The translations under genes were made by a program, and so were the position numbers. This document shows, piece after piece, positions 46,929 through 57,467 of a stretch of 64,000 bases of DNA (position 1 is the first letter of the stretch; every line of letters starts with the position of its first letter). The notes beneath the pieces were generated by a model, which worked only from the letters and a program-made list of their open reading frames with translations, made no database searches and was not told the origin of the DNA. Where the stretch lies: positions 10,066,714-10,130,713 of the forward strand of contig JANCRA010000033.1 of NCBI GenBank assembly GCA_024362935.1. The letters run 5' to 3'. The DNA comes from Setophaga petechia (taxonomy: Eukaryota > Chordata > Aves > Passeriformes > Parulidae).

Positions 46929-47290
46929 TCAAGTGAGAGTGCATCATTGCAGGCTTGGGATTGATTGAAATGTGCTAATAAAACCAGCTCTGGGGAAGGA
47001 GGGAGGGAGGGAGGGAGGGAGGGGGAGAGGAAGGGAGAGAGGGAGGGAAATCCTCACTTAACTTGAGAGATTTGGTAGGGCCAGCTCAGCTTCTGGAATT
47101 TTGGGTGTTAATTTATTGGATGGGTTTTGTTAAACACAGAATAATTATATACCTTAACAGCAAATCACCCAATTACCCGATTTATCTAGCTATGCTATCT
47201 AAACACAAAGTTTTATATCTTACCAGTTTTCTGTTGTTCTGCTCCAAATAGCTGTTGCAAAAAAGAAAGCGCTGTTACTTTTCTGTAGAG
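46929..47290 (+). repeat. dispersed repeat E, copy 3 (internally deleted)
   Basis: Starts GAGAGTGCATCATTGCAGGC. After a GGGA microsatellite (46,998-47,045) it jumps to GATTTGGTAGGGCCAGCTCAG, omitting the middle of copy 1. It ends at GTTGCAAAAAAGAAAGCGCTG. Confidence 0.85.
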
Positions 47291-47704
47291 CTTTCTTCTC
47301 TAACAAACCCTTTACTCCCTTTGAACTTGAGTCAGAGGAGCCAAACAGCTGCAGCCGCTCTGAGGGTTTTTATACCTGGTGGGATCAGCCCCCTCCCTTG
47401 TCCCGGGCATCATGGGAAGGAGAGGCGGGCACAATCAGGGGTATATTAACCCCAGCTTTTGCTGAGGGGCTTCATTCCCTCTCTGGGATGTGCTGGGGAA
47501 AGTGCTCTCCTTTCATTTCAGTGAAGAGGCTCTTTCAGTTTATCCCAGCTTGTTTTCAGCAGGTGTTTCTGGGCATCTAAAGCAGCAGAGGCTTGGAAGA
47601 GACTGAAGAAAAGAGCATGGAATACAGGGAGTATTTAAGTTCACAATTTTGGTTTTTGTATTTAGGGGTGGTAAAGTGCATTTGTAATTTCTGGTTTTGT
47701 TCTG

Positions 47705-47736
<32 letters not shown>

Positions 47737-47800
47737 GCAGGAGCGCAGCTTCCAGAGAATCTAGGTTGTGTTAAGCACAACGTTTTTTCAGCAGATTCAT
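47291..47800. other. spacer with long T run
   Basis: No recognised gene. A T run of about 29 at 47,707-47,735 lies directly upstream of GGCAG, an acceptor-like site. Promoter-like TATATTAA near 47,441. Confidence 0.4.
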
Positions 47801-48846
47801 CTTGTCACAAGAGGCATCTGCCCTGTGTTGGAGATGATATTTGAGATTGGGGCTTCAGGTGAGTTGAGGATAGTGATTAGGAGGGTGAGCAAGTATCCAG
47901 TTAGAAGTTATTGCTGGGGGGGAGTTTGAAGGCAGCAGGGAGGGGAAGGGTGTTTATTTGAGGGCTCCCCAACACAAGGCTTTTCAGAAGCATAGCAGAG
48001 GCATTCCCATATCTTAGAGCACACAAGGTCATCCACTGCACTCACAGGGATGCCTTTTAGCTTTGCTTTTCTCTAACCCAGGTGCCACTCCTAATGAAGG
48101 CTGCACCCTTGCAATCAGGATGAGGCTGGAGCCTGAAGGAGCCAGGCTCACTCAGGAGAGGGCAAGTAGCTGGCTTGCTGGGGTTTGGCCCACATAACTC
48201 TGTACTCATACTTTGGTTTTGGTTTTCTTTATTGTAGCTGATGGAGAGGCTAACAGGCCATCACGGGGCCCTCCGAGCCAGGCTCATTTCAGGTGCAACG
48301 TGGATCCACATCACCAATCATCCAAAAGATAAGTTGGGGGCCACGGCCTGGAGATGGGATGATGGGAGAGTAGCGGGTTGGGAGTTGTTGGGAAAGATTT
48401 AAAAATCAGCAGAGGGAAAAGCCATCTTCTCCCAGGGGCCTCTTAGGACAGCTAAAGGGACAGGCTCTACTTTTGATGGCAGCTTTCAGGCGGGCAGCGC
48501 AGAACAGTTCCGGTCCGTGTGGTGTTGTCCAGTGTACCGTGTTACCTAGTGTGTCTTTGGGGTCCCTTTTGCTTTTTCCCCTCGAGGCCCTCAGCACAAG
48601 CATAATGTGTCCTGTCTAATGTCCCCCTGTTTGTCACGTTCTGTGTCACGGGTGCCTGCACACATTTGTGCCAGAGCTGCTCTGCTGTGCCACATAGCCT
48701 GCTGCAATAGGACGAGTTCTGGGGACTTGGACTTTGTGATGTGGGGTGTAGTTGGACTCTAGATGCTGTTCCTCGATTGATAGAAGGTGTTTGCAGCTTT
48801 TGAGTTATCCTGCAGATGTTTGACACGTGTTCTGACTTTCTTTCAG

Positions 48847-48907
48847 GTGCAGGTGCATTCCATCTGTGGCGGAGGGTTAGGAGGTGCCGGGCATTCTTAG
48901 GAGCACG
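48847..48907 (+). other. exon-like block D', module 1
   Basis: Acceptor CTTTCTTTCAG, 61 bp, donor GTGAGT. Open in one phase (AGAFHLWRRVRRCRAFLGA). Variants recur near 53,797, 54,614, 55,441 and 56,277. Confidence 0.4.
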
Positions 48908-48984
48908 GTGAGTAGCAGACTTGTGGGCTTTTGGCCGATGTGGTGCCAAGGTCATGCTCTGATGTTTGGTTTTCTTTCCTGTAG

Positions 48985-49027
48985 CTGTCTGAGAGACAAC
49001 AGCCTGCTGCCAGCAGGACTTTCCCAG
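48985..49027 (+). other. exon-like block E, module 1
   Basis: Acceptor TTTCTTTCCTGTAG, 43 bp reading LSERQQPAASRTFP, then GTGGCC. This copy lacks the eight bases GTGACGAG present after other long-module copies. Confidence 0.45.
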
Positions 49028-49326
49028 GTGGCCTTTTTTTGCACCTGAGAGCAGCATCACAAGAAGTCTGAGAGATAAGTGGAGGGCTGTGACCCACAGA
49101 GGGGATGAAAGTGGGGTGCTGGTTGGGGAATTACTGGGAGGGGTTTTTGAGTCAGCTTTGGAGGTGGGGGGTGTCCATGAAGCGGCCCCTTAGGCCCCAT
49201 CAAAGGAAAGTCTCACTTTGGATCACAGCGCTGAGGTGTGCAGGGCAGACCAGTCCCGGTGTGTCTCGTGTCACTTGTCTTTTGTGTATTATATGTTGTC
49301 TGGATATTTCATGTCTTTTACCTTAG

Positions 49327-49557
49327 GCTTTTGCGGGTCCTGCCAGAAAGCCTGGTATCAGCCAAGCAGCAGTTTTGCCTCGGTCATCTGAGTCCTTGCA
49401 GGCCTTTTCCTTGCCAGGATATTTCTGTCTGTGTTGTGTCCCCGTTGTTAGTCATGTCTTGTGTTTCCTGTGTCACGGGTGTCAGCGCACATTTGTGCCG
49501 GCGCTGGTCTGCCCTGCTGCACAGCCCGGTGCAGTAGGACGAGTCCTGGGGACTTGA
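49327..49557 (+). other. block F, module 1: acceptor plus long open frame
   Basis: After TTTTACCTTAG a frame opens with AFAGPARKPGISQAAVLPRS, then SSESLQ and a Cys-rich stretch (CLCC, CHVLCFLCHGC) to a stop at about 49,557. Eight copies exist. Differences among the first 15 codons fall mostly at third positions. Copies at 50,710 and about 54,283 carry an 11-bp deletion that shifts the frame. No GT donor sits at the obvious CAG near 49,400. Confidence 0.4.
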
Positions 49558-49673
49558 AGTTTTTGATGTGGGGTGTACTTGGCCTCTAGGTGATATTCCT
49601 AGATAGACACAAGATGTTTGGAGATGTGTAGTTATCTTGCAGCCCTTTGAATTTTGTCCTCACTTTCTTTCAG

Positions 49674-49740
49674 ACACAGCAGGATCAAATCCAGGGCAAA
49701 ATCCATCCAGCCGTCCTGGGTGAGGTAGGCCCCTGAGCAG
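49674..49740 (+). other. exon-like block A, module 1
   Basis: Acceptor CTTTCTTTCAG, 67 bp beginning TQQDQIQGKIHPAVLG, donor GTCAGT. It is one base shorter than the copy at 51,046, so the frame is lost unless the internal donor (CTGG then GTGAGG) is used. Confidence 0.4.
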
Positions 49741-49814
49741 GTCAGTCGCTCTTTGTCTCTGCAGGAGGGGTTTAAAGTGTGACTCTGTTACAGCACTGTT
49801 CTTTTTCTTTTTAG

Positions 49815-49842
49815 GAAGTAAAGCTGGATGTCAGCGGTCAAG
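49815..49842 (+). other. exon-like block B, module 1 (28 bp)
   Basis: Acceptor CTTTTTCTTTTTAG, 28 bp, donor GTGAGG. Copies at 51,188 and 52,560 read KQSWMSAVK in the phase that joins A to C; this copy has a TAA in that phase. Confidence 0.4.
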
Positions 49843-49945
49843 GTGAGGGTGGGTGAGGTGAGCATTGAGTAGCATACAGAAGCAGTTGTTTTTGCTCAAG
49901 TCTCACTTTCTGTTGCAACTCTAAGCCTCTGTTTCTGCCCTTTAG

Positions 49946-50113
49946 GCAATCCACTCGCAGTACAGCAAGCCTCAGTCAGGAAGCGGCCGACGGGCCAGGT
50001 TTGCCGCTCTCAGGAGCCCTGCAGAAGTATCCCGGGACTCGGGGATGAAGCCTCTGCCTTGTCTATTTAAAGGTGTCACCAGGGAAGCCTTCAGCAACGG
50101 CCAAAGAGGTGTG
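49946..50113 (+). CDS. exon-like block C, module 1: 56 whole codons
   Basis: Acceptor TTTCTGCCCTTTAG, 168 bp, donor GTGAGT, open throughout in phase 0: AIHSQYSKPQSGSGRRARF through PAEVSRDSGMKPLPC to AFSNGQRGV. The copy at 52,691-52,858 has the same length and frame with a handful of substitutions. The copy at 51,319 lost about 11 bp and changes frame. Unknown protein family; basic and Ser-rich. Confidence 0.35.
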
Positions 50114-50191
50114 GTGAGTCAGGAAAGTAGGGGGGAGGAGCGAGGGTGCACTGAGGTTTCAGCGCTGCCAAATCACCTCCTCTCCTCTTAG

Positions 50192-50277
50192 CCCAGGCAC
50201 CCCCTGTGACGACGGCCTCGGTCTGCGAGCGTGCCCGAAGCGTGCGGCCCGAGGAGCTGGGCATTCTTAGGAGCACG
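50192..50277 (+). CDS. exon-like block D, module 2 (86 bp)
   Basis: Acceptor CCTCTCCTCTTAG and donor GTGAGT. In the phase needing one upstream base it reads QAPPVTTASVCERARSVRPE and then ELGILRST, ending phase 0, which suits block E. The three D copies (also 51,554-51,639 and 52,937-53,022) keep this frame; two of the differences (ACG/ACA threonine codons) are silent. Confidence 0.35.
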
Positions 50278-50354
50278 GTGAGTAGCAGACTGGTGGGGTT
50301 TTGGCCGATGTGGTGCCAAGGTCAGGCTCTGATGTTTGGTATTCTTTCCTGTAG

Positions 50355-50397
50355 CTGTCTGAGAGAGAACAGCCTGGTGCCAGCAGGACTTTCCCAG
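50355..50397 (+). other. exon-like block E, module 2
   Basis: Acceptor TTCTTTCCTGTAG; reads LSEREQPGASRTFP from phase 0. Donor GTGACG, or GTGGCC eight bases later. Also at 51,717-51,759 and 53,100-53,142. Confidence 0.45.
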
Positions 50398-51045
50398 GTG
50401 ACGAGGTGGCCTTTTTTTGCACCTGAGAGCAGCATCGCAAGAAGTCTGAGAGATAAGTGGAGGGCTGTGACTCACAGAGGGGATGAAAGCGGGGTGCTGG
50501 GTTGGGACTCACAGGGTGGGGAGGGAGGGTTTGAATTAGCTCTGGACTTGAAGGTAGCCAAGAAGTGGCCTCTTAGGCCTCCTGAAAGGCAAGTCTCACT
50601 TTTGCTCACAGTGCTGAGGTGTGCAGGGCAGAACAGTCCCGGTGTGTCTCGTGTCACTTGTCTTTTGTGTGTTATGTGTTGTTTGGACGTGTCATGTCTT
50701 TTACCTTAGGCCTTTGAGGGTCCTGCTAGGAAGCCCAGCAGCAGTTTTGCCTCGGTCATCTGAGTCCTTGCAGGCGTTTTCCTTGCCAGGATATTTCTGT
50801 CTGTGTTGTGTCCCCGTTGTCTGTCATGTCCTGTGCTTCCTGTGTCACGGGTGTCAGCACACATTTCTGCCGGCGCTGGTCTGCCCTGCTGCACAGCCTG
50901 GTGCAGTAGGACGAGTCCTGGGGACTTGAAGTTTTTGATGTGGGGTGTTCTTGGCCTCTAGGTGATATTTCTAGATAGACACAAGATGTTTGGAGATGTG
51001 TAGTTATCCTGCAGCCCTTTGAATTTTGTCCTCACTTTCTTTCAG

Positions 51046-51113
51046 ACACAGCAGGATCAAATCCAGGGCAGAATCCATCCAGCCATCCCAGGTGAGGAGG
51101 TGCCCCTGAGCAG
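51046..51113 (+). CDS. exon-like block A, module 2 (68 bp, open)
   Basis: Acceptor CTTTCTTTCAG; 22 codons TQQDQIQGRIHPAIPGEEV then PLS plus two bases; donor GTCAGT. Joins in phase to block B at 51,188-51,215 (KQSWMSAVK), which ends in phase 0 before block C. This is the only A copy that keeps the full frame. Confidence 0.35.
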
Positions 51114-51187
51114 GTCAGTCCCTCTTTGTCTCTGCAGGAGGGGTTTAAAGTGTGACTCTGTTACAGCACTGTTCTTTTTCTTTTTAG

Positions 51188-51215
51188 GAAGCAAAGCTGG
51201 ATGTCAGCGGTCAAG
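51188..51215 (+). CDS. exon-like block B, module 2 (28 bp, open)
   Basis: Strong acceptor and GTGAGG donor. Phase-compatible with A (51,046-51,113) and C (51,319). Confidence 0.3.
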
Positions 51216-51318
51216 GTGAGGGTGGGTGAGGTGAGCATTGAGTAGCATACAGAAGCAGTTGTTTTTGCTCAAGTCTCACTTTCTGGTGACACTCTAAGCC
51301 TCTGTTTCTGCCCTTTAG

Positions 51319-51475
51319 GCAATCCACTCGCAGTACAGTAAGCCCCAGTCAGGAAGCGGGGTTTGCCGCTCTCAGGAGCCGTGCAGAAGTATCCCGGGAC
51401 TCGGGGATGAAGCCTCTGCCTTGTCTATTTAAAGGTGTCACCAGGGAAGCCTTCAGCAACGGCCAAAGAGGTGCG
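51319..51475 (+). other. exon-like block C, module 2 (frameshifted copy)
   Basis: Same exon as 49,946-50,113, but about 11 bp are missing in the arginine-rich part, so the joined A-B-C frame reaches a stop. A different incoming phase would restore the downstream peptide. Confidence 0.4.
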
Positions 51476-51553
51476 GTGAGTCAGGAAAGTAGGGGGGAGG
51501 AGCGAGGGTGCACTGAGGTTTCAGCTCTGCCAAATCACCTCCTCTCCTCTTAG

Positions 51554-51639
51554 ACCAGGCACCCCCTGTGACAACGGCCTCGGTCTGCGAGCGTGCCCGA
51601 AGCGTGCGGCCCCAGCAGCTGGGCATTCTTAGGAGCACG
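51554..51639 (+). CDS. exon-like block D, module 3
   Basis: 86 bp with acceptor and GTGAGT donor, open in the same phase as the other D copies; EE is replaced by QQ near the end. Confidence 0.33.
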
Positions 51640-52690
51640 GTGAGTAGCAGACTGGTGGGGTTTTGGCCGATGTGGTGCCAAGGTCAGGCTCTGATGTTTG
51701 GTTTTCTTTCCTGTAGCTGTCTGAGAGACAACAGCCTGGTGCCGGCAGGACTTTCCCAGGTGACGAGGTGGCCTTTTTTTGCACCTGAGAGCAGCATCCC
51801 AAGGAGTATGAGAGATAAGTGGAGGGCTGTGACTCACAGAGGGGATGAAAGCGGGGTGCTGGGTTGGGATTCACAGGGTGGGGAGGGAGGGTTTGAATTA
51901 GCTCTGGAGTTGAAGGTAGCCAAGAAGTGGCCCCTTAGGCCTCCTGAAAGGCAAGTCTCACTTTTGCTCACAGTGCTGAGGTGTGCAGGGCAGACCAGTC
52001 CCGGTGTGTCTCGTGTCACTTGTCTTTTGTGTATTATGTGTTGTCTGGATATTTCATGTCTTTTACCTTAGGCTTTTGAGGGTCCTGCCAGAAAGCCTGG
52101 CATCAGCCAAGCAGCAGTTTTGCCTCGGTCATCTGAGTCCTTGCAGGCGTTTTCCTTGCCAGGATATTTCTGTCTGTGTTGTGTCCCCGTTGTCTGTCAT
52201 GTCCTGTGTTTCCTGTGTCACGGGTGTCAGCGCACATTTGTGCCGGCGCTGGTCTGCCCTGCTGCACAGCCCGGTGCAGTAGGATGAGTCCTGGGGACTT
52301 GAAGTTTTTGATGTGGGGTGTACTTGGCCTCTAGGTGATATTTCTAGATAGACACAAGATGTTTGGAGATGTGTAGTTATCCTGCAGCCCTTTGAATTTT
52401 GTCCTCACTTTCTTTCAGACACAGCAGGATCAAATCCAGGGCAAAATCCATCCAGCCGTCCTGGGTGAGGTAGGCCCCTGAGCAGGTGAGTCACTCTTTG
52501 CCTCTGCAGGAGGGGTTTAAAGTGTGACTCTGTTACAGCACTATTCTTTTTCTTTTTAGGAAGCAAAGCTGGATGTCAGCGGTCAAGGTGAGGGTGGGTG
52601 AGGTGAGCATTGAGTAGCATACAGAAGCAGTTGTTTTTGCTCAAGTCTCACTTTCTGGTGACACTCTAAGCCTCTGTTTCTGCCCTTTAG

Positions 52691-52858
52691 GCAATCCACT
52701 CGCAGTACAGCAAGCCCCAGTCAGGAAGCGGCCGACGGGCCGGGTTTGCCGCTCTCAGGAGCCCTGCAGAAGTATCCCAGGACTCGGGGATGAAGCCTCT
52801 GCCTTGTCTATTTAAAGGTGCCACCAGGGAAGCCTTCAGCAACGGCCAAAGAGGTGTG
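52691..52858 (+). CDS. exon-like block C, module 3: 56 whole codons
   Basis: Intact 168-bp copy of block C; differences from module 1 include silent CCT/CCC and replacements R/G, R/Q and V/A. Confidence 0.35.
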
Positions 52859-52936
52859 GTGAGTCAGGAAAGTAGGGGGGAGGAGCGAGGGTGCACTCAG
52901 GTTTCAGCTCTGCCAAATCACCTCCTCTCCTCTTAG

Positions 52937-53022
52937 CCCAGGCACCCCCTGTGACGACAGCCTCGGTCTGCGAGCGTGCCCGAAGCGTGCGGCCCGAGGA
53001 GCTGGGCATTCTTAGGAGCACG
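52937..53022 (+). CDS. exon-like block D, module 4
   Basis: 86 bp, acceptor and donor intact, open in the same phase as its paralogues. It is the last full D before the array switches to short modules. Confidence 0.33.
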
Positions 53023-53796
53023 GTGAGTAGCAGACTGGTGGGGTTTTGGCCGATGTGGTGCCAAGGTCAGGCTCTGATGTTTGGTATTCTTTCCTGTAGC
53101 TGTCTGAGAGAGAACAGCCTGGTGCCAGCAGGACTTTCCCAGGTGACGAGGTGGCCTTTTTTTGCACCTGAGAGCAGCATCGCAAGAAGTCTGAGAGATA
53201 AGTGGAGGGCTGTGACCCACAGAGGGAATGAAGGCGGGGTGCTGGTTTGGGAATTACTGGGAGGGGTTTTTGAGTCTGCTTTGGAGGTGGGGGGTGTCCA
53301 TGAAGTGGCCCCTTAGGCCCCATCAAAGGAAAGTCTCACTTTGGATCACAGCGCTGAGGTGTGCAGGGCAGACCAGTCCCGGTGTGTCTCGTGTCGCTTG
53401 TCTTTTGTGTATTATGTGTTGTCTGGGCATTTCATGTCTTTTACCTTAGGCTTTTGCGGGTCCTGCCAGAAAGCCTGGCATCAGCCCAGCAGCAGTTTTT
53501 CCTCAGTCATCTGAGTCCTTGCAGGCATTTTCCTTGCCAGGATATATCTGTCTGTGTTGTGTCCCCGTTGTCTGTCATGTCTTGTTTCCTGTGTCACGGG
53601 TGTCAGCACACGTTTGTGTCGGAGCTGCTCTGCCCCTGCCGCACAGCCTGTTGCAGCAGGAGAAGTCCCGGGGACTTGCAGTTGGTAATGTGGTGTGTAC
53701 TTGGACTCTAGATGGTATTCCTCGATTGATAGAAGGTGTTTGCAGCTTTTGAGTTATCCTGCGGATGTTTGACACGTGTTCTGACTTTCTTTCAGG

Positions 53797-56700
53797 TGCA
53801 GGTGCATTACATTTGTGGCGGAGGGTTAGGAGGGGCCGGGCCTTCTTAGGAGCATGGTGAGTAGGAGACTTGTTTGGTTTGGGCCGCTGTTGTGCCTAGA
53901 CTAGGCAGTGATATTTGTTTCTCTTTTAATCTAGCTGTGCAAGAGACACCAGCCTGGTGACAGCAGGAGCTTGCCAGCAGGTGAGGCCGCTTTATTTGGC
54001 GCCTGAAGCGGAGCGGCGGCCCTGGATGTCCCAGAGATAAGTGGAGGGGATGAAAGCGGGGTGCTGGGTTGGGACTCACAGGGTGGGGAGGGAGGGTTTG
54101 AATTAGCTCTGGAGTTGAAGATAGCCAAGAAGTGGCCTCTTAGGCCTCCTGAAAGGCAAGTCTCACTTTTGCTCACAGTGCTGAGGTGTGCAGGGCAGAA
54201 CAGTCCCGGTGTGTCTCGTGTCACTTGTCTTTTGTGCGTTATGTGTTGTTTGGACATGTCATGTCTTTTACCTTAGGCCTTTGAGGGTCCTGCCAGAAAG
54301 CACAGCAGCAGTTTTGCCTCGGTCATCTGAGTCCTTGCAGGCGTTTTCCTTGCCAGGATATTTCTGTCTGTGTTGTGTCCCCGTTGTCTGTCATGTCTTG
54401 TGTTTCCTGTGTCACGGGTGTCAGTGCACATTTGTGTCGGAGCTGCTCTGCCCTGCCGCACAGCCTGGTGCAGCAGGAGAAGTCCCGGGGACTTGAACTT
54501 TGTGATGCGGGGTGTGCTTGGACTCTAGTTGCTGTTCCTCGATTGATAGAAGGTGTTTGCAGCTTTTGAGTTATCCTGCGGATGTTTGACACGTGTTCTG
54601 ACTTTCTTTCAGGTGCAGGTGCATTCCATCTGTGGTGGAGGGTTAGGAGGGGCCGGGCCTTCTTAGGAGCACGGTGAGTAGGAGACTTGTTTGGTTTGGG
54701 CTGAAGTGGTGCCAATATCAGGCAGTGATATTTGTTTCTCTTTTAATCTAGCTGTGCAAGAGACACCAGCCCGGTGACAGCAGGAGCTTGCCAGCCGGTG
54801 AGGCCGCCTTCCTTGGCACCCGAAGCGGAGCGGCAGCCCTGGATGTCCCAGAGATAAGTGGAGGGGATGAAAGCGGGGTGCTGGGTTGGGACTCCCGGGG
54901 CGGGGAGGAGGGGTTTGAATTGCCCCTGGAGTTTAAGGTAGCCAAGGAGTGGCCCCTTAGGCCTCCTGAAAGGCAAATCTCACTTTTGCTCCCAGCGTTG
55001 AGGTTTGCAGGGCAGAGCAGTCCCGGTGTGTCTCATGTTGCTTCTCTTTTGTGTATTATGTGTTGTCTGGACATTACATGTCTTTTACCTTAGGCTTTTG
55101 AGGGTCCTGCCAGAAAGCCTGGCATCAGCCAAGGAGCAGTTTTGCCTCGGTCATCTGAGTCCTTGCAGGCATTTTCCTTGCCAGGATATATCTGTCTGTG
55201 TTGTGTCCCCGTTGTCTGTCATGTCTTGTGTTTCCTGTGTCACGGGTGTCAGCGCACATTTTTGTTGGAGCTGCTCTGCCCTGTAGCACGGCCTGGTGCA
55301 GTAGGAGAAGTCCCGGGGACTTGCAGTTTGTGATGTGGGGTGTGCTTGGACTCTAGATGCTGTTCCTTGATTGATAGAAGGTGTTGGCAGCTTTTGAGTT
55401 CTCCTGTGGATGTTTGATATGTGTTCTCATTTTCTTTCAGGTGCAGGTGCATTCCATCTGTGGCAGAGGGTTGGGGTTAGGAGGTGCCGGGCCTTCTTAG
55501 GAGCACGGTGAGTAGCAGACTGGTTTGGTTTTGGCCGCTGTTGTGCCAATATCAGGCAGTGATATTTGTTTCTCTTTTAATCTAGCTATGCAAGAGACAC
55601 CAGCCTGGTGACAGGAGCAGCTTGCCAGCTGTTGAGGCCGCCTTCCTTGGCACCTGAAGCGGAGCGGCAGCCCTGGATGTCCCAGAGATAAGTGGAGGGG
55701 ATGAAAGCGGGGTGCTGGGTTGGGACTCCCGGGGTGGATATGGGGGGTTTGAATTGGCTCTGGAGTTGAGGGTAGCCAAGAAGTGGCCCCTTAGGCCCCA
55801 TGAAGTAAAAGTCTCACTTTTGCTCACAGAGCTGAGGTGTGCAGGGCAGACCAGTCCTGGTGTGTCTCATGTCACTTGTCTTTTGTGTATTATGTGTTGT
55901 CTGGATTTTGTGTGTCTTTTTCCTTAGCCTGTTGTGGGGCCTGTGAGAAAGCCTGGCATCAGCCCAGCAGCAGTTTCGCCTCAGTCATGTCGTTTTGGAT
56001 TCTGAGTTCTTGCGGCCATTTTCCTTGCCAGGCTATTTATGTCCGTGTTGTGTCTGTTGTCTGTCACGTCCTGTGTCACGGGTGTCTGCACACATTTCTG
56101 CCAGAGCTGCTCTGCCCTGTCGCATGGCCTGGTGCGGTAGGAGAAGTCCCGGGGACTTGACAGTTTTACTGTGGGGTGTGCTTGGACTCTAGATGCTATT
56201 CCTCAATTGATAGAAGGTGTTTGCAGCTTTTGAGTTATCCTGCGGATGTTTGACATGTGTTCTAACTTTCTTTCAGATGCAGGTGAATTCCATCTGTGGC
56301 GGAGGGTTGGGGTTAGGAGGTGCCGGGCCTTCTTAGGAGCACGGTGAGTAGCAGACTTCTTCGGTTTTGGCCGCTGTTGTGCCTAGATCAGGCAGTGATA
56401 TTTGGTTCTCTTTTATTCTAGCTGTGCAAGAGACACCAGCCCGGTGACAGCAGGAGCTTGCCAGCCGGTGAGGCCGCCTTCCTTGGCACCTGACGTGGAC
56501 CGGCACCGCCGGATGTCTCAGAGATAAGTGGAGGGCTGTGACCCACGGAGGGGATGAAAGTGGGGTGCTGGGTTGGGACTCCCGGGGTGGATCTGGGGGG
56601 GTTTGAATTGGCTCTGGAGTTGAGGGTAGCCAAGAAGTGGCCCCTTAGGCCCCATGAAGTAAAAGTCTCACTTCAGCTCACCCGCGCTGAGGTGTGCATG

Positions 56701-57080
56701 GCAGAGCAGTCCCGGTGTGTCTTGTGTCACTTGTCTTTTGTGCTTTATGTGTTGTCTGGATATTTCGTGTCTTTTTCCTTAGCATTTTGTGGGGCCTGTG
56801 TGAAAGCCTGGCATCAGCCCAGCAGCAGTTCCTCCTCAGTCATCTCCTTTTTGCTTCTGAGTCCTTGCAGCCATTTTCCTTGCCAGGCTATTTCTGTCCG
56901 TGTTGTGTCCGTCTAGTCTTACATGTCTTGTCCGTCATGTCCTGTGTGTTTCCTGTGTCACGGGTGTCAGCACACATTTGTGTCGGAGCTGCTCTGCCGT
57001 GCCACATAGCCTGGTGCAGTAGGAGAAGTCCCGGGGACTTGAAGCTTTTCATGTGGGGTGTGCTTGGACTCTAGATGGGA
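53797..57080 (+). repeat. short modules D'-E'-F, four copies
   Basis: E' blocks (53,935, 54,752, 55,586 and 56,422) read LCKRHQPGDSRSLPAG after a TTTTAATCTAG-type acceptor (LCKRHQPGDRSSLPAV-like at 55,586). F copies sit near 54,283, 55,095, 55,928 and 56,783; the last two are the most diverged and lie next to the unique 3' end. A, B and C are absent between them. Confidence 0.8.
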
Positions 57081-57157
57081 TTTGTACATGATCACAAGAT
57101 ATCTGGATTCGTTAGATGATCTTTCAGCCACTGACTTTGGTCTTAACTTTCTTTCAG

Positions 57158-57467
57158 ATGCAGAAGGATAACATCTTGGGCAGAGCGCTCCATCCTGGGT
57201 ATTCCCCTGATCAGGTCAGTCAATGTTTGTCTCTGTAGTGGAAGCATAAATGGTGAGTGTTACAGCACTGTTCTTTGTGTCTCTTTTTAGGAAATCCAGG
57301 CCGAGAGCAGCAGTCATGGCTGAGTGGCCAAGGTGAGCATTGAGTAGCATACAGAAGGAGTTGTTATTGCGTAGGTCTCAGTTTCTGCTGCAACTCTAAG
57401 CATCTCCTCTTTTTGTTTTTTAGGTGATCCCCCTGCAATTTTTCCTAGCCCAGCATCCCCATGCAAG
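57158..57467 (+). other. terminal A', B' and C' exon-like blocks
   Basis: A' 57,158-57,214 (MQKDNILGRALHPGYSPDQ, donor GTCAGT), B' 57,291-57,332 (contains QQSWLSGQ in one phase) and C' 57,424-57,467 (GDPPAIFPSPASPCK in one phase). They are diverged relatives of A, B and C. The phases do not join into one open frame: B' or C' meets a stop in each junction tried. Confidence 0.4.

Larger units (their letters stand above)
47800..57150 (+). repeat. tandem array of exon-like modules (long ~1.37 kb, short ~0.82-0.84 kb)
   Basis: Blocks D, E, F, A, B, C recur in order. Long modules: D at 50,192, 51,554 and 52,937 (spacing 1,362 and 1,383); E at 50,355, 51,717 and 53,100; A at 49,674, 51,046 and 52,419; C at 49,946, 51,319 and 52,691. 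Short modules lack A-C and carry variant D' and E': E' at 53,935, 54,752, 55,586 and 56,422 (spacing 817-836). A diverged relative of E lies at 48,238. All are on the plus strand. Each E, A, B and C block has an AG acceptor with a pyrimidine tract and a GT donor. F has an acceptor (TTTTACCTTAG) but no clear donor. Confidence 0.9.
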
